The notes beneath the pieces were generated by a model. The model did not search any database. It worked only from the letters and a program-made list of their open reading frames with translations, and was not told the DNA's origin. Both the position numbers and the translations under genes were made by a program. This document shows positions 26,517-36,502 of a stretch of DNA of 64,000 nucleotides, piece after piece. The stretch is from Hyphomicrobium sp. MC1 (GTDB lineage Bacteria; Pseudomonadota; Alphaproteobacteria; Rhizobiales; Hyphomicrobiaceae). The first letter of the stretch is position 1, and every line of letters starts with the position of its first letter. The stretch lies in contig NC_015717.1 in NCBI RefSeq assembly GCF_000253295.1, positions 620,001-684,000 on the forward strand, read 5' to 3'.

Positions 26517-27778
26517 CGCACGATGAATTTAAAAGGCTGCGTGAACGTCATAGGCTTCAGGCTCACTTCCGGCGGAATGGGCGGAAACGGCGTGGCGCGG
26601 TCGAGCGCGGCGAGTGCGGCCTCATCGAGAACGCGATATTTCGAGGATGAAGTCACTTCCTTCGAAAGAAGAGCGCCGTCGGTGCCGATCGTGTATTTCA
26701 AAACGACCACGCCCGTCTGCCGCGAACGTGGATTGACTTTCGAGTGCTGCACTCGGTCGTTGATTTGGCCCAGATAAATTCCGACGATACGTGCCTCGCC
26801 GCCGGTCTTCACCGTTGCCGAACTTTCTTCGGTGACGATCGCGACCTGCTCGGGTTGTGCCTCGACTTCCTTCGTATCGGGCTGCTGCTCTGCCATCGGG
26901 GTGGGGGGCGATGGCTTATCGATCTGCGTGACCTTCGATTCCTTGAGTTGGTCGAGGGGCGGCAAGTCTCCGGGCTTGCCGGAGCTTGGCGCTTTGAGAG
27001 GGTTCGGCAGCGGTGTTTCGGTAGGCTGCGCTGCGATCTGTTCAACCGCGTCTTTCTGCGGCGCTGCAATGGCGTCGAGCTGTTCGCTCGGCTTTGTTGT
27101 GGGGTGCTCCGGCGCAGGCCGTTGCTCTTCGACAGTTGCGGCAGCGTCGGGTTTCCGGCTTTCAACTTTGCTGGCGACGTCGCGGAGCAGCTGCGCCGTC
27201 GCAACGAGGGGGCGTTGGGCAGCCGGAGCTTGCTCGCGAACCGGCGCGACGTCTGGTGTAATTTGTCGTCCGGCGTCATCCGGAAGGTCGATCAGCGGGT
27301 TCGACGAGGTCACGGTCGGCGGTTGCGTCGACGGCTTTCGCGGTTCGATTGCCGGAATGTCCTCGGTGTTTTGTGCTTGCTGAACGTCCCGGGCGTCATG
27401 AAGTGGTGTCGGCGGCGCGACGGGCGATGATTGTGGAGCTGGTTTCTGCTGCGGAAGCATGGCGACGTCCTGCGCGCTTTTTTCCGGCGCACCGCCGCTC
27501 ACGTCGCGTAACAGCATCGGCGTAACGGAGCTTGACGCTTCCGGCGGCGGCTTGCGCTCGTCCATCGGCACGACGTCCGGCGTCGCAAGGCTTTCGACGC
27601 TGTCGCCGCGATTGGCCACGGTATCGAGGACCATGCCCTGCGGCATCAGCTCAATGTCCTGTCCCGTGCCGAAATCGAGGATTTCCAACTCCTCGTTGTG
27701 AAGCCTGGGCCATATCGCGTAGCCGATCAAGCCGTGCACGGACAGCGAAAGCAGAATGGCAATCGTTCGCAGCAACAT
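26513..27778 (-). CDS. TonB-like energy transduction protein with long proline-rich region
   Basis: A 421-residue protein with TonB architecture: one N-terminal membrane anchor (LLRTIAILLSLSVHGLIGYAIW), a very long Pro/Gln/Lys/Glu-rich periplasm-spanning section (about 70-315), and a C-terminal TonB_C domain with the features YLGQINDRVQ, TGVVVLKYTIGTDGALLSKEV and LDEAALAALDRATPFPPIP. It would couple the proton gradient to outer-membrane receptors or serve an envelope role. ExbB/ExbD and receptor genes are not nearby. The ATG at 27778 puts the anchor at the start. Confidence 0.8.
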   Translation of the reverse strand: MLLRTIAILLSLSVHGLIGYAIWPRLHNEELEILDFGTGQDIELMPQGMVLDTVANRGDSVESLATPDVVPMDERKPPPEASSSVTPMLLRDVSGGAPEKSAQDVAMLPQQKPAPQSSPVAPPTPLHDARDVQQAQNTEDIPAIEPRKPSTQPPTVTSSNPLIDLPDDAGRQITPDVAPVREQAPAAQRPLVATAQLLRDVASKVESRKPDAAATVEEQRPAPEHPTTKPSEQLDAIAAPQKDAVEQIAAQPTETPLPNPLKAPSSGKPGDLPPLDQLKESKVTQIDKPSPPTPMAEQQPDTKEVEAQPEQVAIVTEESSATVKTGGEARIVGIYLGQINDRVQHSKVNPRSRQTGVVVLKYTIGTDGALLSKEVTSSSKYRVLDEAALAALDRATPFPPIPPEVSLKPMTFTQPFKFIVR

Positions 27779-27956
27779 GGCAAGATCCAAGTTCTTCCCT
27801 GCTGGGTGCGAGGCGCAACTTGGCTGACGCAAAGATGCAGGCGGACAAAATTAGATTTTCCCGCCGGCCCGATCAACTTTTACTGCTTGTTGCGGTTATG
27901 GCGACGCCGAAATGCGGCCTGCGCGCTTAAGTGGGCATGGCCAAGTTGCGGTGCGC

Positions 27957-28673
27957 TTAGGTCGGCATTGTCAACATGTCCGGCACCCAGCCCTCCGGCG
28001 TCTTGCGGAAGAGGGGACATTTAATCGGCGCGTGAACTAGCGCACGGTATGCCGGGTCGATGTCGCCCAGTGTGCGCTCCCAGACTCTCGTTTCCTTAAT
28101 GGCTGTCACCACGCCGACGATATTCGCGCCGATTTTTTTCATCAGCTCGAGTTCGGCAGAAACCGTGCCGCCTGTCGAAATGACGTCCTCGACAAGCAAC
28201 ACGCGCTTGCCTTCGAGCCGTTCGAGAAGCCGCGGATCGATGAAAACTGTTTTAGGCTTCAGCGGGCTCGTGATCGAGATCACCGGAACGGAGAGTTCGT
28301 CCTCGAACCAGAATTTTCGCGAGTACGACAGCGGCACGTAGTAGGGATGGCCGAGCTTCTTTGCGACGGATGCTGCCAGAACCATGCCGAGCGTCGGCAT
28401 ACCGATGACGACTTCAGCGCCGAGCGGGCGGACGAGATCGGCCATCGCCGTGCTCAAGCGGTCTTCGAGCTCAAAAGAATTCTCGGTAATGCACAGGTAG
28501 GCAATCGCGGTGTCAAAGTCCGGCGGGAGAGCGAGAAAGGGCAGGTCCGCCCAGTCGCCGTCGGGCAGCTTGATCGGAAAGCTGTTCGAATACGGCGGGT
28601 CTGGCAGGACCTTCAGATCCGCGGCGGGAATGATGCGATCCTTGTAACTGCCGCGGTCGGTGTAGTTCAGCAT
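27957..28673 (-). CDS. Phosphoribosyltransferase family protein
   Basis: A 238-residue type I PRTase. The PRPP-binding loop RVLLVEDVISTGGTVSAE carries the conserved acidic pair, and AEVVIGMPTLGMVLAASVAKKLG matches the upstream strand-loop region of adenine/orotate-type enzymes. Length exceeds adenine PRTases because of an N-terminal extension and a C-terminal tail. The base recognised is not evident. The ATG at 28673 is preferred over a TTG six bases upstream. The 46-base region 5' holds a perfect palindrome that may control it. Confidence 0.8.
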   Translation of the reverse strand: MLNYTDRGSYKDRIIPAADLKVLPDPPYSNSFPIKLPDGDWADLPFLALPPDFDTAIAYLCITENSFELEDRLSTAMADLVRPLGAEVVIGMPTLGMVLAASVAKKLGHPYYVPLSYSRKFWFEDELSVPVISITSPLKPKTVFIDPRLLERLEGKRVLLVEDVISTGGTVSAELELMKKIGANIVGVVTAIKETRVWERTLGDIDPAYRALVHAPIKCPLFRKTPEGWVPDMLTMPT

Positions 28674-28719
28674 GGGCAACGATCCCCCTATTCGAGATTG
28701 GCTCCAAAGCTTAACAAGC

Positions 28720-28739
28720 TATTTCGCAAGTGCGAAATA
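28720..28739. promoter_or_regulatory. Perfect palindrome upstream of phosphoribosyltransferase gene
   Basis: TATTTCGCA (28720-28728) and TGCGAAATA (28731-28739) are exact inverted repeats separated by AG. The site is 47 bases upstream of the start codon, so it is well placed as an operator. No T-run follows on the minus strand, which argues against its being the terminator of the upstream tRNA-Thr gene. Confidence 0.5.
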
Positions 28740-28881
28740 AAGTCGAGCACCAGGTGGCATGATTTGTTGAGGGCCTGCGATGCGACGCGCAGATTCGGAC
28801 TGGGTGCTTCGGCTGCGGTTTCAGATCAGCGAAAGAGAAGCGTGGCCCGTGATGATCGGCGCTCGCATGATGGGAGCGGTC

Positions 28882-28956
<75 letters not shown>

Positions 28957-29115
28957 TGATTTGGCGTATCGCCTTTGAGGGCCAACGAACGGAAAATTCA
29001 GGCGCGCCAACCGGCGTGCCGGAAATGCTCCTGGCTCGGGCGGGCGGACACTGCCACAAGGCTTGACGGCGAGCAAGCCGGAAAGCCAAGCTATCGACAA
29101 GGGGGAGGACGGAGC

Positions 29116-29166
29116 ATGAAGATGCAAGTCTTGCGACACATTCCGAGACGCGCGAAGACTGAATGA
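29116..29166 (+). CDS. 16-codon ORF coupled to the next gene
   Basis: ATG AAG ATG CAA begins a 16-residue peptide (MKMQVLRHIPRRAKTE), preceded by an exceptionally strong GGGGGAGG ribosome site at 29101-29108. Its TGA overlaps the ATG of the next ORF (ATGA at 29163-29166), which itself lacks a good ribosome site. The arrangement suggests the short ORF drives translation of the downstream gene. Coding function of the peptide itself is doubtful. Confidence 0.4.
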   Translation: MKMQVLRHIPRRAKTE

Positions 29167-29354
29167 GCGGAGATTTGCCGCAAAAACCGCCCGCAAATCC
29201 GGGTGCAAAGCCGTCGGCTGCCCAGATGTCCCGGAAGCAGCGCCTCGCCGAGGAGTTGCGCGCCAACCTGAAACGCCGCAAGGCTGCGGCGCGGCGCCAC
29301 AAAGAGACGGATGGGGACGACGGGGAAACATCGTCCGGCAATCATGAGGACTAA
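29163..29354 (+). CDS. Small basic hypothetical protein upstream of murA
   Basis: A 63-residue hydrophilic protein. The central part is strongly helical and basic (MSRKQRLAEELRANLKRRKA), flanked by a Pro/Ala-rich start and an acidic end. Similar small ORFs with an LAE-LRANLKRRK core occur near murA or other genes in Rhizobiales, which supports reality. No function is known to me; RNA or DNA binding is a guess from charge. It begins inside the stop of the preceding 16-codon ORF. Confidence 0.6.
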   Translation: MSGDLPQKPPANPGAKPSAAQMSRKQRLAEELRANLKRRKAAARRHKETDGDDGETSSGNHED

Positions 29355-29469
29355 GGCTGCTTCACCCGGAAAAGCGGCTTGCCGAGGGTAATGCTCAACG
29401 GATAATCACGCGATCTCGGGCCCACTGGCCGATTCGTGCGGATTTTCCACATGGAGACGATTGGAATTC

Positions 29470-30762
29470 ATGGATCGGATCAGAATTGTCGGCGGCCACG
29501 CGCTTCGGGGAAGCATCCCGATTTCCGGCGCCAAGAATGCGGCCTTGCCGCTGCTGATCGCCAGCCTTTTGACGGAAGACCGCCTGACGCTGAAGAACGT
29601 CCCCAATCTCGCGGACGTCAATCTTCTGGTGCGGATCCTACGTAATCACGGCGTCGACCTTGCCGTCGATGGCAAGCGTTCGAGCCCGTCGGGCCATCTC
29701 GGTGACACCATCCATCTGACGGCGCGCGACATCGTCGATACAACCGCGCCCTATGAAATGGTGTCGCGGATGCGGGCGAGCTTCTGGGTGCTTGGTCCGT
29801 TGATCGCCCGAATGGGTGAGGCGCGGGTGTCGCTGCCCGGCGGTTGCGCCATCGGTACACGGCCGGTCGACCTGCATCTCACGGGGCTCAAGGCGCTGGG
29901 TGCCGAGATCGACATCGACAGCGGCTACGTCGTCGCCAAGGCACCTAAGGGACTTCGCGGCGCGCATATCGTATTTCCGAAGGTATCGGTCGGCGCCACG
30001 CATAATGTGCTGTTGGCTGCCGCTCTCGCCAAGGGCGAGACCGTGATCGAGAATGCAGCGCGCGAGCCCGAGATCGGCGACGTGGCGACGTGCCTCACGA
30101 AAATGGGCGCGCATGTCGAAGGTATCGGCACGTCAGTGCTGCGCATTCAGGGCCGCGATCGGCTCGAAGGCGCAGTGCATACGGTGCTGCCCGACCGTAT
30201 CGAAACCGGAACGTTCGCGATGGCGGTCGCGGCGACGGGCGGCGATGTGCTGCTCGAAGGCGCGCACATTCACGATCTCAAGACTGCGCTCGATGTGCTG
30301 GGCGAGACGGGCACGTCGGTCGAGGCGACGGAAACCGGCGTGCGCATTGCGCGCAATGGCGGCGGCATCCGGCCGGTGTCGGTCGAGACGCAGCCGTTTC
30401 CAGGATTTCCGACCGACCTGCAGGCACAACTGATGGCGCTTTTGACGTGCGCATCGGGAACGAGCGTCATTCGTGAAACGATCTTCGAGAACCGCTTCAT
30501 GCACGTGCAGGAATTGGCGCGGCTTGGCGCAGACATCCAGCTCCATGGCGACACGGCGACGATCAAAGGCGTGAAAGCGCTGAAAGGCGCGCCTGTGATG
30601 GCGACGGATCTTCGCGCCTCTGTGTCGCTCGTTATTGCGGGGCTTGCGGGTGAGGGTGAGACGGTCATCAACCGTGTTTACCATCTGGATCGCGGCTTCG
30701 AGCAACTGGAGCGCAAGCTCAGTGCCTGTGGCGCCGAAATCGAGCGTCTCAGCAGCGGTTGA
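29470..30762 (+). CDS. murA: UDP-N-acetylglucosamine 1-carboxyvinyltransferase
   Basis: First committed step of peptidoglycan synthesis: transfers enolpyruvate from PEP to UDP-GlcNAc. It has 430 residues from the ATG at 29470. The N-terminal SGAKNAALPLLIASLL, catalytic loop SLPGGCAIGTRPVDLHL with Cys126, and later LLEGAHIHDLKTALDVL and QPFPGFPTDLQAQLMAL are canonical. The loop cysteine implies normal fosfomycin sensitivity of the enzyme. A TTG nine bases upstream is less likely. It leads the run murA-DUF2948-hisD-UPF0262 typical of alphaproteobacteria. Confidence 0.97.
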   Translation: MDRIRIVGGHALRGSIPISGAKNAALPLLIASLLTEDRLTLKNVPNLADVNLLVRILRNHGVDLAVDGKRSSPSGHLGDTIHLTARDIVDTTAPYEMVSRMRASFWVLGPLIARMGEARVSLPGGCAIGTRPVDLHLTGLKALGAEIDIDSGYVVAKAPKGLRGAHIVFPKVSVGATHNVLLAAALAKGETVIENAAREPEIGDVATCLTKMGAHVEGIGTSVLRIQGRDRLEGAVHTVLPDRIETGTFAMAVAATGGDVLLEGAHIHDLKTALDVLGETGTSVEATETGVRIARNGGGIRPVSVETQPFPGFPTDLQAQLMALLTCASGTSVIRETIFENRFMHVQELARLGADIQLHGDTATIKGVKALKGAPVMATDLRASVSLVIAGLAGEGETVINRVYHLDRGFEQLERKLSACGAEIERLSSG

Positions 30763-30858
30763 GGTTCTGCACCAGGAGACGTTGCAGCTTTCGGCGCGTC
30801 TTTGTATCACTCGGCTTTTCCCAGCCGCCCGCCTGCTTTGCGGAGACAATCGCGCCAG

Positions 30859-31332
30859 ATGCCGGACCTTAAGCTCATCGCCTTCGATACCTTAGACCTC
30901 GGTATCATTTCCGCGCATTTGCAGGATGCAGTGCTGCGCGTCGGCGAGATGACATATTTGCCGAAGGAAAAGCGGTTTGCTGCGATCGTCAATCGTTTCG
31001 ACTGGGCGAATGCGCTGGGCCATTCGCAGACCGCGCAGGGGCGCAGCGACGAGAATTTCGAGCGTCGCCGGGCTGGTATCCGGTTCGAGCGGGTGAATGC
31101 TGCGCAAGTCCAGGGCATTGACTTCAAGGACAAAAGAACAGCGCTCGCGCTGCTGGCCGTTACGTTCGAGCCGAAGGGCGGCGAAGGTTCTCCCGAAGGC
31201 GATGTCACGTTGACATTTTCGGGTGGCGCGGCCATTCGGCTGAGCGTCGAATGTATCGAGGTCGAACTGAAAGATCTCGGGGCGGCGTGGGGGACAAAAC
31301 GCTCTCCTGAGCATCCCGAGGATGCAAGCTGA
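30859..31332 (+). CDS. DUF2948 family protein
   Basis: A 157-residue protein of unknown function found almost only in alphaproteobacteria between murA and hisD, as here. Recognisable segments are LKLIAFDTLDLGIISAHLQDAVLRVGEM at the start, AIVNRFDWANA, RRRAGIRFERV, and the C-terminal AIRLSVECIEVELKDLGAAW. The ATG at 30859 is chosen over an upstream frame that is not conserved. No catalytic motif is visible. Confidence 0.85.
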   Translation: MPDLKLIAFDTLDLGIISAHLQDAVLRVGEMTYLPKEKRFAAIVNRFDWANALGHSQTAQGRSDENFERRRAGIRFERVNAAQVQGIDFKDKRTALALLAVTFEPKGGEGSPEGDVTLTFSGGAAIRLSVECIEVELKDLGAAWGTKRSPEHPEDAS

Positions 31333-31368
31333 TCTGCTTTTCGATCGCTTCCCAAGGACAGATTGCCG

Positions 31369-32667
<1,299 letters not shown>

Positions 32668-32674
32668 AAACGAG

Positions 32675-33172
32675 ATGGACCAAACCGTCGCTTCACCGGA
32701 AAAGAGCCGGGACCGGCTGATTGAGATCACGCTCGATGCAAAATCGCTCGGGCGGGCTAACTCGAATATCGAGCATGAACGCGAAGTCGCGATCTTCGAT
32801 ATCCTCGACGGGAACAGCTTTCGCGTCGAGGACATGAATGCTGGTCCCTACAAGCTGCATCTGTCGCTGACGGAGGAGCGCCTCGTTCTGGCAATTTCTC
32901 CAGCTGAAGGCGGTGATCCGGTTGAACTGGGTATGGCGCTGGCTCCGCTCAAGCGGATCGTGAAAGATTATTTCATGATCTGCGAGTCGTACTACGAAGC
33001 AGTGCGAACAGCGCCGCCGGCGCGTATTCAGGCCATCGACGTCAGCCGTCGCGCGCTGCACGACGAAGGCAGTGTGTTGCTCAAGGAAAAGCTGTTGCCG
33101 CGGATCGTCGTTGATGAAGATACGGCGCGGCGGCTATTCACACTCGTTTGCTCGCTGCACTGGAAGGGATGA
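32675..33172 (+). CDS. UPF0262 family protein
   Basis: A 165-residue uncharacterised protein conserved directly downstream of hisD in alphaproteobacteria. Typical segments are DRLIEITLDAKSLGRANSNI, HEREVAIFDILDGNSF, PYKLHLSLTEERLVLAI and KRIVKDYFMICESYYEAVR. No catalytic motif or membrane segment is visible. The ATG at 32675 is chosen because upstream in-frame sequence overlaps hisD and is not family-like. Its 3' end is 10 bases from the convergent cyclase gene. Confidence 0.88.
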   Translation: MDQTVASPEKSRDRLIEITLDAKSLGRANSNIEHEREVAIFDILDGNSFRVEDMNAGPYKLHLSLTEERLVLAISPAEGGDPVELGMALAPLKRIVKDYFMICESYYEAVRTAPPARIQAIDVSRRALHDEGSVLLKEKLLPRIVVDEDTARRLFTLVCSLHWKG

Positions 33173-33182
33173 GCGGGCACGA

Positions 33183-34463
33183 TCATTTGCGGGCGAGCAG
33201 ATACCAGGAGGTCTGCTGGCCGACGCCTTTGATCTCGATATCGGCGCGCGGTTCTAAAACGAACGTGCTTTGCAGCGCGCCCGCGCATGTCGGGCAGATG
33301 GCGATAAAGCCTGGTGTGCTCGATTGTTCCAGACGGCTCGCGAGATTGACCGGATCGCCCCACACGTCATAGCTGAATTTATTCTTGCCGATGATGCCTG
33401 CCATCATCGGGCCTGATGCCATGCCGACGCGAACGCTGATTGGAATATTTTCCTCAATGCTAATGCGTTTCACTGCCGTGACGATGTCAAGTGCGGTGGC
33501 CGCAAGCGCTTCGACATGGTCTTTGCGAGGGACGGGTACGCCAGAGGCGACCATGTAGGCATCGCCGATGGTCTTGATTTTTTCGACGCCGTGGTGATCC
33601 GCGATTTCGTCGAAGGCGATGACCAGGTGATTGAGAAGCGCGACCGTTTTTTCCGGGCCGAGGCCGCGCGCCATGCCGACGAAGCCGGTGATGTCGGCGA
33701 AAAGCACCGAGGCTTCGGAAAAGCCGTCAGCGATCGTTTCGCCTGGTGCTTCCTTGAGGCGCTCGACCACGCTGTCGGGCAAGACGTTGCGGAGGACCGT
33801 CTCGGTTTCGGCCTTGGCACGCTCGAACAGGCTGAAGGCATAATAAACGCAAGCGGCGATCAGTCCGAACGTCGTCACGGCGGCCTGGACGTAGAGCGAG
33901 TTGATGGTCTTCTCGTCTGCTCGAAACTTGGCGGCTTCCATGGGAAACGAGAACCAGACGAACAGGTGTAGGATCAGCGCCAGCCAAACGATGGCGATGA
34001 TGATCCGGAAGCGCCGGGCTTCAAAAATGACGAACGGCGCGGCGGCGGCGATCACGTATTGCAGCGGTGCACCGCCCATCCGTCCGAAAAATGCGGTGAA
34101 CCCGATGAGAGCGGAAAACTCGGCGACGACGAGCAGCAGTCCGCCAGCGATCTCGTTGTAGCGATGCATGAGCGGCACGAGAGCGACGATCAGCGCGACG
34201 CCTAAGTTGATATAGACGGCGGGCAGCATCTCTTTCACGCCAGAGGCCCAGAGCTGGGCTGCATAGATGCAGGTCGTGACGACAACGAGCGCCGAGAATA
34301 CATTGACGATCTTGAGGCGACGCTGGATGTCCGGCGGATAGCCTTTGATGCCGATGTTGGATATCCGGCGAATAAAACTGCGGATGCCATCGAAAGCGGT
34401 TTTCATCCACCCAACTGCCAGCGTAGGCAGGGCACGCCGCTTTTGCCGATCAACGATCGTCAT
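33183..34463 (-). CDS. Membrane-bound class III adenylate cyclase
   Basis: Makes cAMP from ATP. It has 426 residues: about six membrane helices (residues about 52-212), a short linker helix (ERAKAETETVLRNVLP), and a class III catalytic domain from about 250. Metal-binding aspartates lie in LFADITGF (Asp257) and KTIGDAYM (Asp301); the adenine-specifying Lys and Asp are in KTIGD and VWGDPVN; the transition-state Asn and Arg are in VNLASRLE. All needed residues are present. It lies 30 bases downstream of a Crp-family gene in the same orientation, so enzyme and probable cAMP receptor form an operon. Confidence 0.92.
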   Translation of the reverse strand: MTIVDRQKRRALPTLAVGWMKTAFDGIRSFIRRISNIGIKGYPPDIQRRLKIVNVFSALVVVTTCIYAAQLWASGVKEMLPAVYINLGVALIVALVPLMHRYNEIAGGLLLVVAEFSALIGFTAFFGRMGGAPLQYVIAAAAPFVIFEARRFRIIIAIVWLALILHLFVWFSFPMEAAKFRADEKTINSLYVQAAVTTFGLIAACVYYAFSLFERAKAETETVLRNVLPDSVVERLKEAPGETIADGFSEASVLFADITGFVGMARGLGPEKTVALLNHLVIAFDEIADHHGVEKIKTIGDAYMVASGVPVPRKDHVEALAATALDIVTAVKRISIEENIPISVRVGMASGPMMAGIIGKNKFSYDVWGDPVNLASRLEQSSTPGFIAICPTCAGALQSTFVLEPRADIEIKGVGQQTSWYLLARK

Positions 34464-34493
34464 GTGCTTGGTCCGGCGATTGCGGCAAGACGA

Positions 34494-35210
34494 CTAATCT
34501 CTGTCGTCGAGGCGGCCGATGCCGCTCAGTGCCGCGATGTTGCAAATGACCTGTTGGCCTCGACGCTCGATGGCGCCTTCCTGTTCGAGCATGCCCAACG
34601 CGGCGTTGACCTTCGGACGGCTGGCGCCGACGAGCAGGGCGAGCTCGCTTTGTGAAATGGGGAGGGCAAGCGAAACTTTCTCGGCTTTTCCGGCCGGGTC
34701 CTTCTGGCGAACAGATGCAAGGAAAAAGCGCGCAAGCCGGGCTTCGATCGGATGCAGGGCGATTGCTTCCAGTTGCTCATCGGCATCGCGCAGACGGCCG
34801 GCAAGAAAACGCACCGCGGCTTCGCCGACGGAGGGCTGTGTTCCGAGCAGCCGGACGAACGCGGCTTTCGACAGCATCAACGTTTCGACCTTGTTGACGG
34901 CGGTCGCGTCGGCGGAGCGGGGAAGGCCGTCGAAGACCGCCAACTCGCCGAAGATCGAAGGGGCCTCGACATGCGCAAAAGATAGTTCGCGGCCATCGGA
35001 CGTCAGGACCGAAAGCCGGACGCGGCCCTTGGTGACGATATGAAGCTCTAAACCGGCCTGACCGCGCGAAAAGATGATCTGGCCGGGCTCATAGGCGGAA
35101 TCACGAAGCTCTGCCGCGACAGCCTTTCGGCTCGATTCGTCGAGCGTGCCGAAAAGCGGCGTCCTGGCAAGTACGTCGGCGGGGTCTGGTTTCAGAGCCA
35201 TTGCGGCCAT
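34494..35210 (-). CDS. Crp/Fnr family regulator, likely cAMP-responsive
   Basis: A 238-residue regulator. The cyclic-nucleotide-binding domain contains a near-consensus phosphate-binding cassette, FGELAVFDGLPRSADATA, with the Gly-Glu and Arg-Ser pair that contact cAMP. The C-terminal winged helix has LPISQSELALLVGASRPKVNAALGMLEQEG. No Fe-S cysteines are present. ATG at 35210, with another at 35201 possible. It precedes an adenylate cyclase in one operon, which supports cAMP as its ligand. It is divergent from maf. Confidence 0.88.
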   Translation of the reverse strand: MAAMALKPDPADVLARTPLFGTLDESSRKAVAAELRDSAYEPGQIIFSRGQAGLELHIVTKGRVRLSVLTSDGRELSFAHVEAPSIFGELAVFDGLPRSADATAVNKVETLMLSKAAFVRLLGTQPSVGEAAVRFLAGRLRDADEQLEAIALHPIEARLARFFLASVRQKDPAGKAEKVSLALPISQSELALLVGASRPKVNAALGMLEQEGAIERRGQQVICNIAALSGIGRLDDRD

Positions 35211-35354
35211 CAAATCTGGGAAAGATCAGGCTATTCATGCCCTGTTTTGTTGCCGCCTGCAACGCATGGGGCTGGGACTTGCAAAGGCTGGGACGACGGC
35301 CGCATTGTTCGCCTCGTGTGTGTCGCCTTTATTCTATCGCCTGTGGTCACGGTT

Positions 35355-36104
35355 ATGATAACGACGCTCATGAGCAGTTTATTGCCCGTCTTTGCCCGGA
35401 CCGGCGTGCCCGGACGAGAAACGCTGCGGCGCACGCTGTCGCGCGAGCGATCGGAGACGAACGCCGCTATCGAGCGGCCGCAGCTTGTGCTCGCCAGCGC
35501 CAGTCCCCGCCGGGTTACGCTTCTGGCTCAGGTCGGGGTGAACCCGGATGCACTGCGTCCCGCCTCTATCGACGAGACGCCGAAGCGCGGAGAAATGCCG
35601 CGTGCCCTGGTGTCCCGGCTGGCCCGCGCCAAGGCGGAAGTGGCACGCGCGCAAATCGCCAACGATCCGGAGCTTGCAGGCGCCTACATTTTAGCCGCCG
35701 ATACAGTCGTTGCGATGGGTCGCAAGATTCTGATGAAGCCGGCGCACATCGAAGAGGCGATGGCGTCGCTACAACTTCTTTCGGGCCGGACACACAAGGT
35801 CCAGACCTGCATTTGCCTGATTACGCCGGACGATCGCGTACGGACGAAGATCGTCGATACGCGGGTGCGCTTCCGCTATCTCAATAAGGCGGAGCTTGAA
35901 TCCTACATCGCCTCGCGTGAATGGCGCGGCAAAGCCGGCGGATACGCCATTCAGGGCTTGGCCGGTTGCTTCGTGCAGCGGCTGATTGGCTCTTATACGA
36001 ACGTGGTTGGCCTGCCCTTGACGGAAGTCGTGGGGCTTCTCAATTCCGAGAAGTTCCCGATCCAGTACAACTGGCTGAAATACGCCGAAGTCGACCGCGA
36101 TTGA
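35355..36104 (+). CDS. maf: Maf family nucleotide pyrophosphatase
   Basis: Hydrolyses non-canonical or specific nucleoside triphosphates (dTTP/UTP type in many members). Core motifs are LVLASASPRRVTLL, the SIDETPKRGE segment, LAADTVVAMGRKIL with the catalytic Asp, and GGYAIQGLAGCFVQRLIGSYTNVVGLPL. The N-terminus is uncertain: the core begins about 40 residues after the ATG at 35355, and an ATG at 35370 is also available; neither has a strong ribosome site. yacG follows after eight bases. Confidence 0.9.
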   Translation: MITTLMSSLLPVFARTGVPGRETLRRTLSRERSETNAAIERPQLVLASASPRRVTLLAQVGVNPDALRPASIDETPKRGEMPRALVSRLARAKAEVARAQIANDPELAGAYILAADTVVAMGRKILMKPAHIEEAMASLQLLSGRTHKVQTCICLITPDDRVRTKIVDTRVRFRYLNKAELESYIASREWRGKAGGYAIQGLAGCFVQRLIGSYTNVVGLPLTEVVGLLNSEKFPIQYNWLKYAEVDRD

Positions 36105-36112
36105 GTTTCGTT

Positions 36113-36337
36113 ATGTCCGCTGCCAAGTCCGGAGCGAAGCCGCTCAAGTGCCCGATCTGCGGCAAGGAGGCTGCCGAGGCCTATCGGCCGTTCTGCTCTA
36201 AGCGCTGTGCCGATATCGACCTCGCGCGGTGGTTTACGGGCGGTTATGCCATTGCCGGACGGGACGAAGACGAGGGCGACAACGCGACGCCGCCCGAGAA
36301 CGGTAAGCGTTCGGGGGACGAAGACGAGGGGGTATAA
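36113..36337 (+). CDS. yacG: DNA gyrase inhibitor YacG
   Basis: A 74-residue zinc protein that binds GyrB and inhibits gyrase in vitro. The zinc site is LKCPICGKEA with FCSKRCADIDL (Cys-x2-Cys and Cys-x3-Cys), followed by the conserved ARWFTGGYAI and a disordered acidic tail. The ATG at 36113 lies eight bases after the maf stop, so the two are probably co-transcribed. Confidence 0.93.
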   Translation: MSAAKSGAKPLKCPICGKEAAEAYRPFCSKRCADIDLARWFTGGYAIAGRDEDEGDNATPPENGKRSGDEDEGV

Positions 36338-36426
36338 AAAAGCCTTGCGAGAGGCGCTTGCATACCGCCAATCGCCCCCCTATAAGGACCGCCTACTTCG
36401 TTCGGGGCTCTGCGCCGCGGAGGCAG

Positions 36427-36502
36427 GCCCAGGTAGCTCAGTTGGTAGAGCATGCGACTGAAAATCGCAGTGTCGGCAGTTCAATTCTGCCCCTGGGCAC
36501 CA
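36427..36502 (+). tRNA. tRNA-Phe (anticodon GAA)
   Basis: Acceptor GCCCAGG pairs with CCTGGGC; D-arm AGCTCAGTTGGTAGAGC; anticodon stem-loop GCGACTGAAAATCGC with GAA; T-arm GGCAGTTCAATTCTGCC; discriminator A and encoded CCA at 36500-36502. All arms fold fully. It follows maf-yacG, a common alphaproteobacterial position. Confidence 0.97.
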
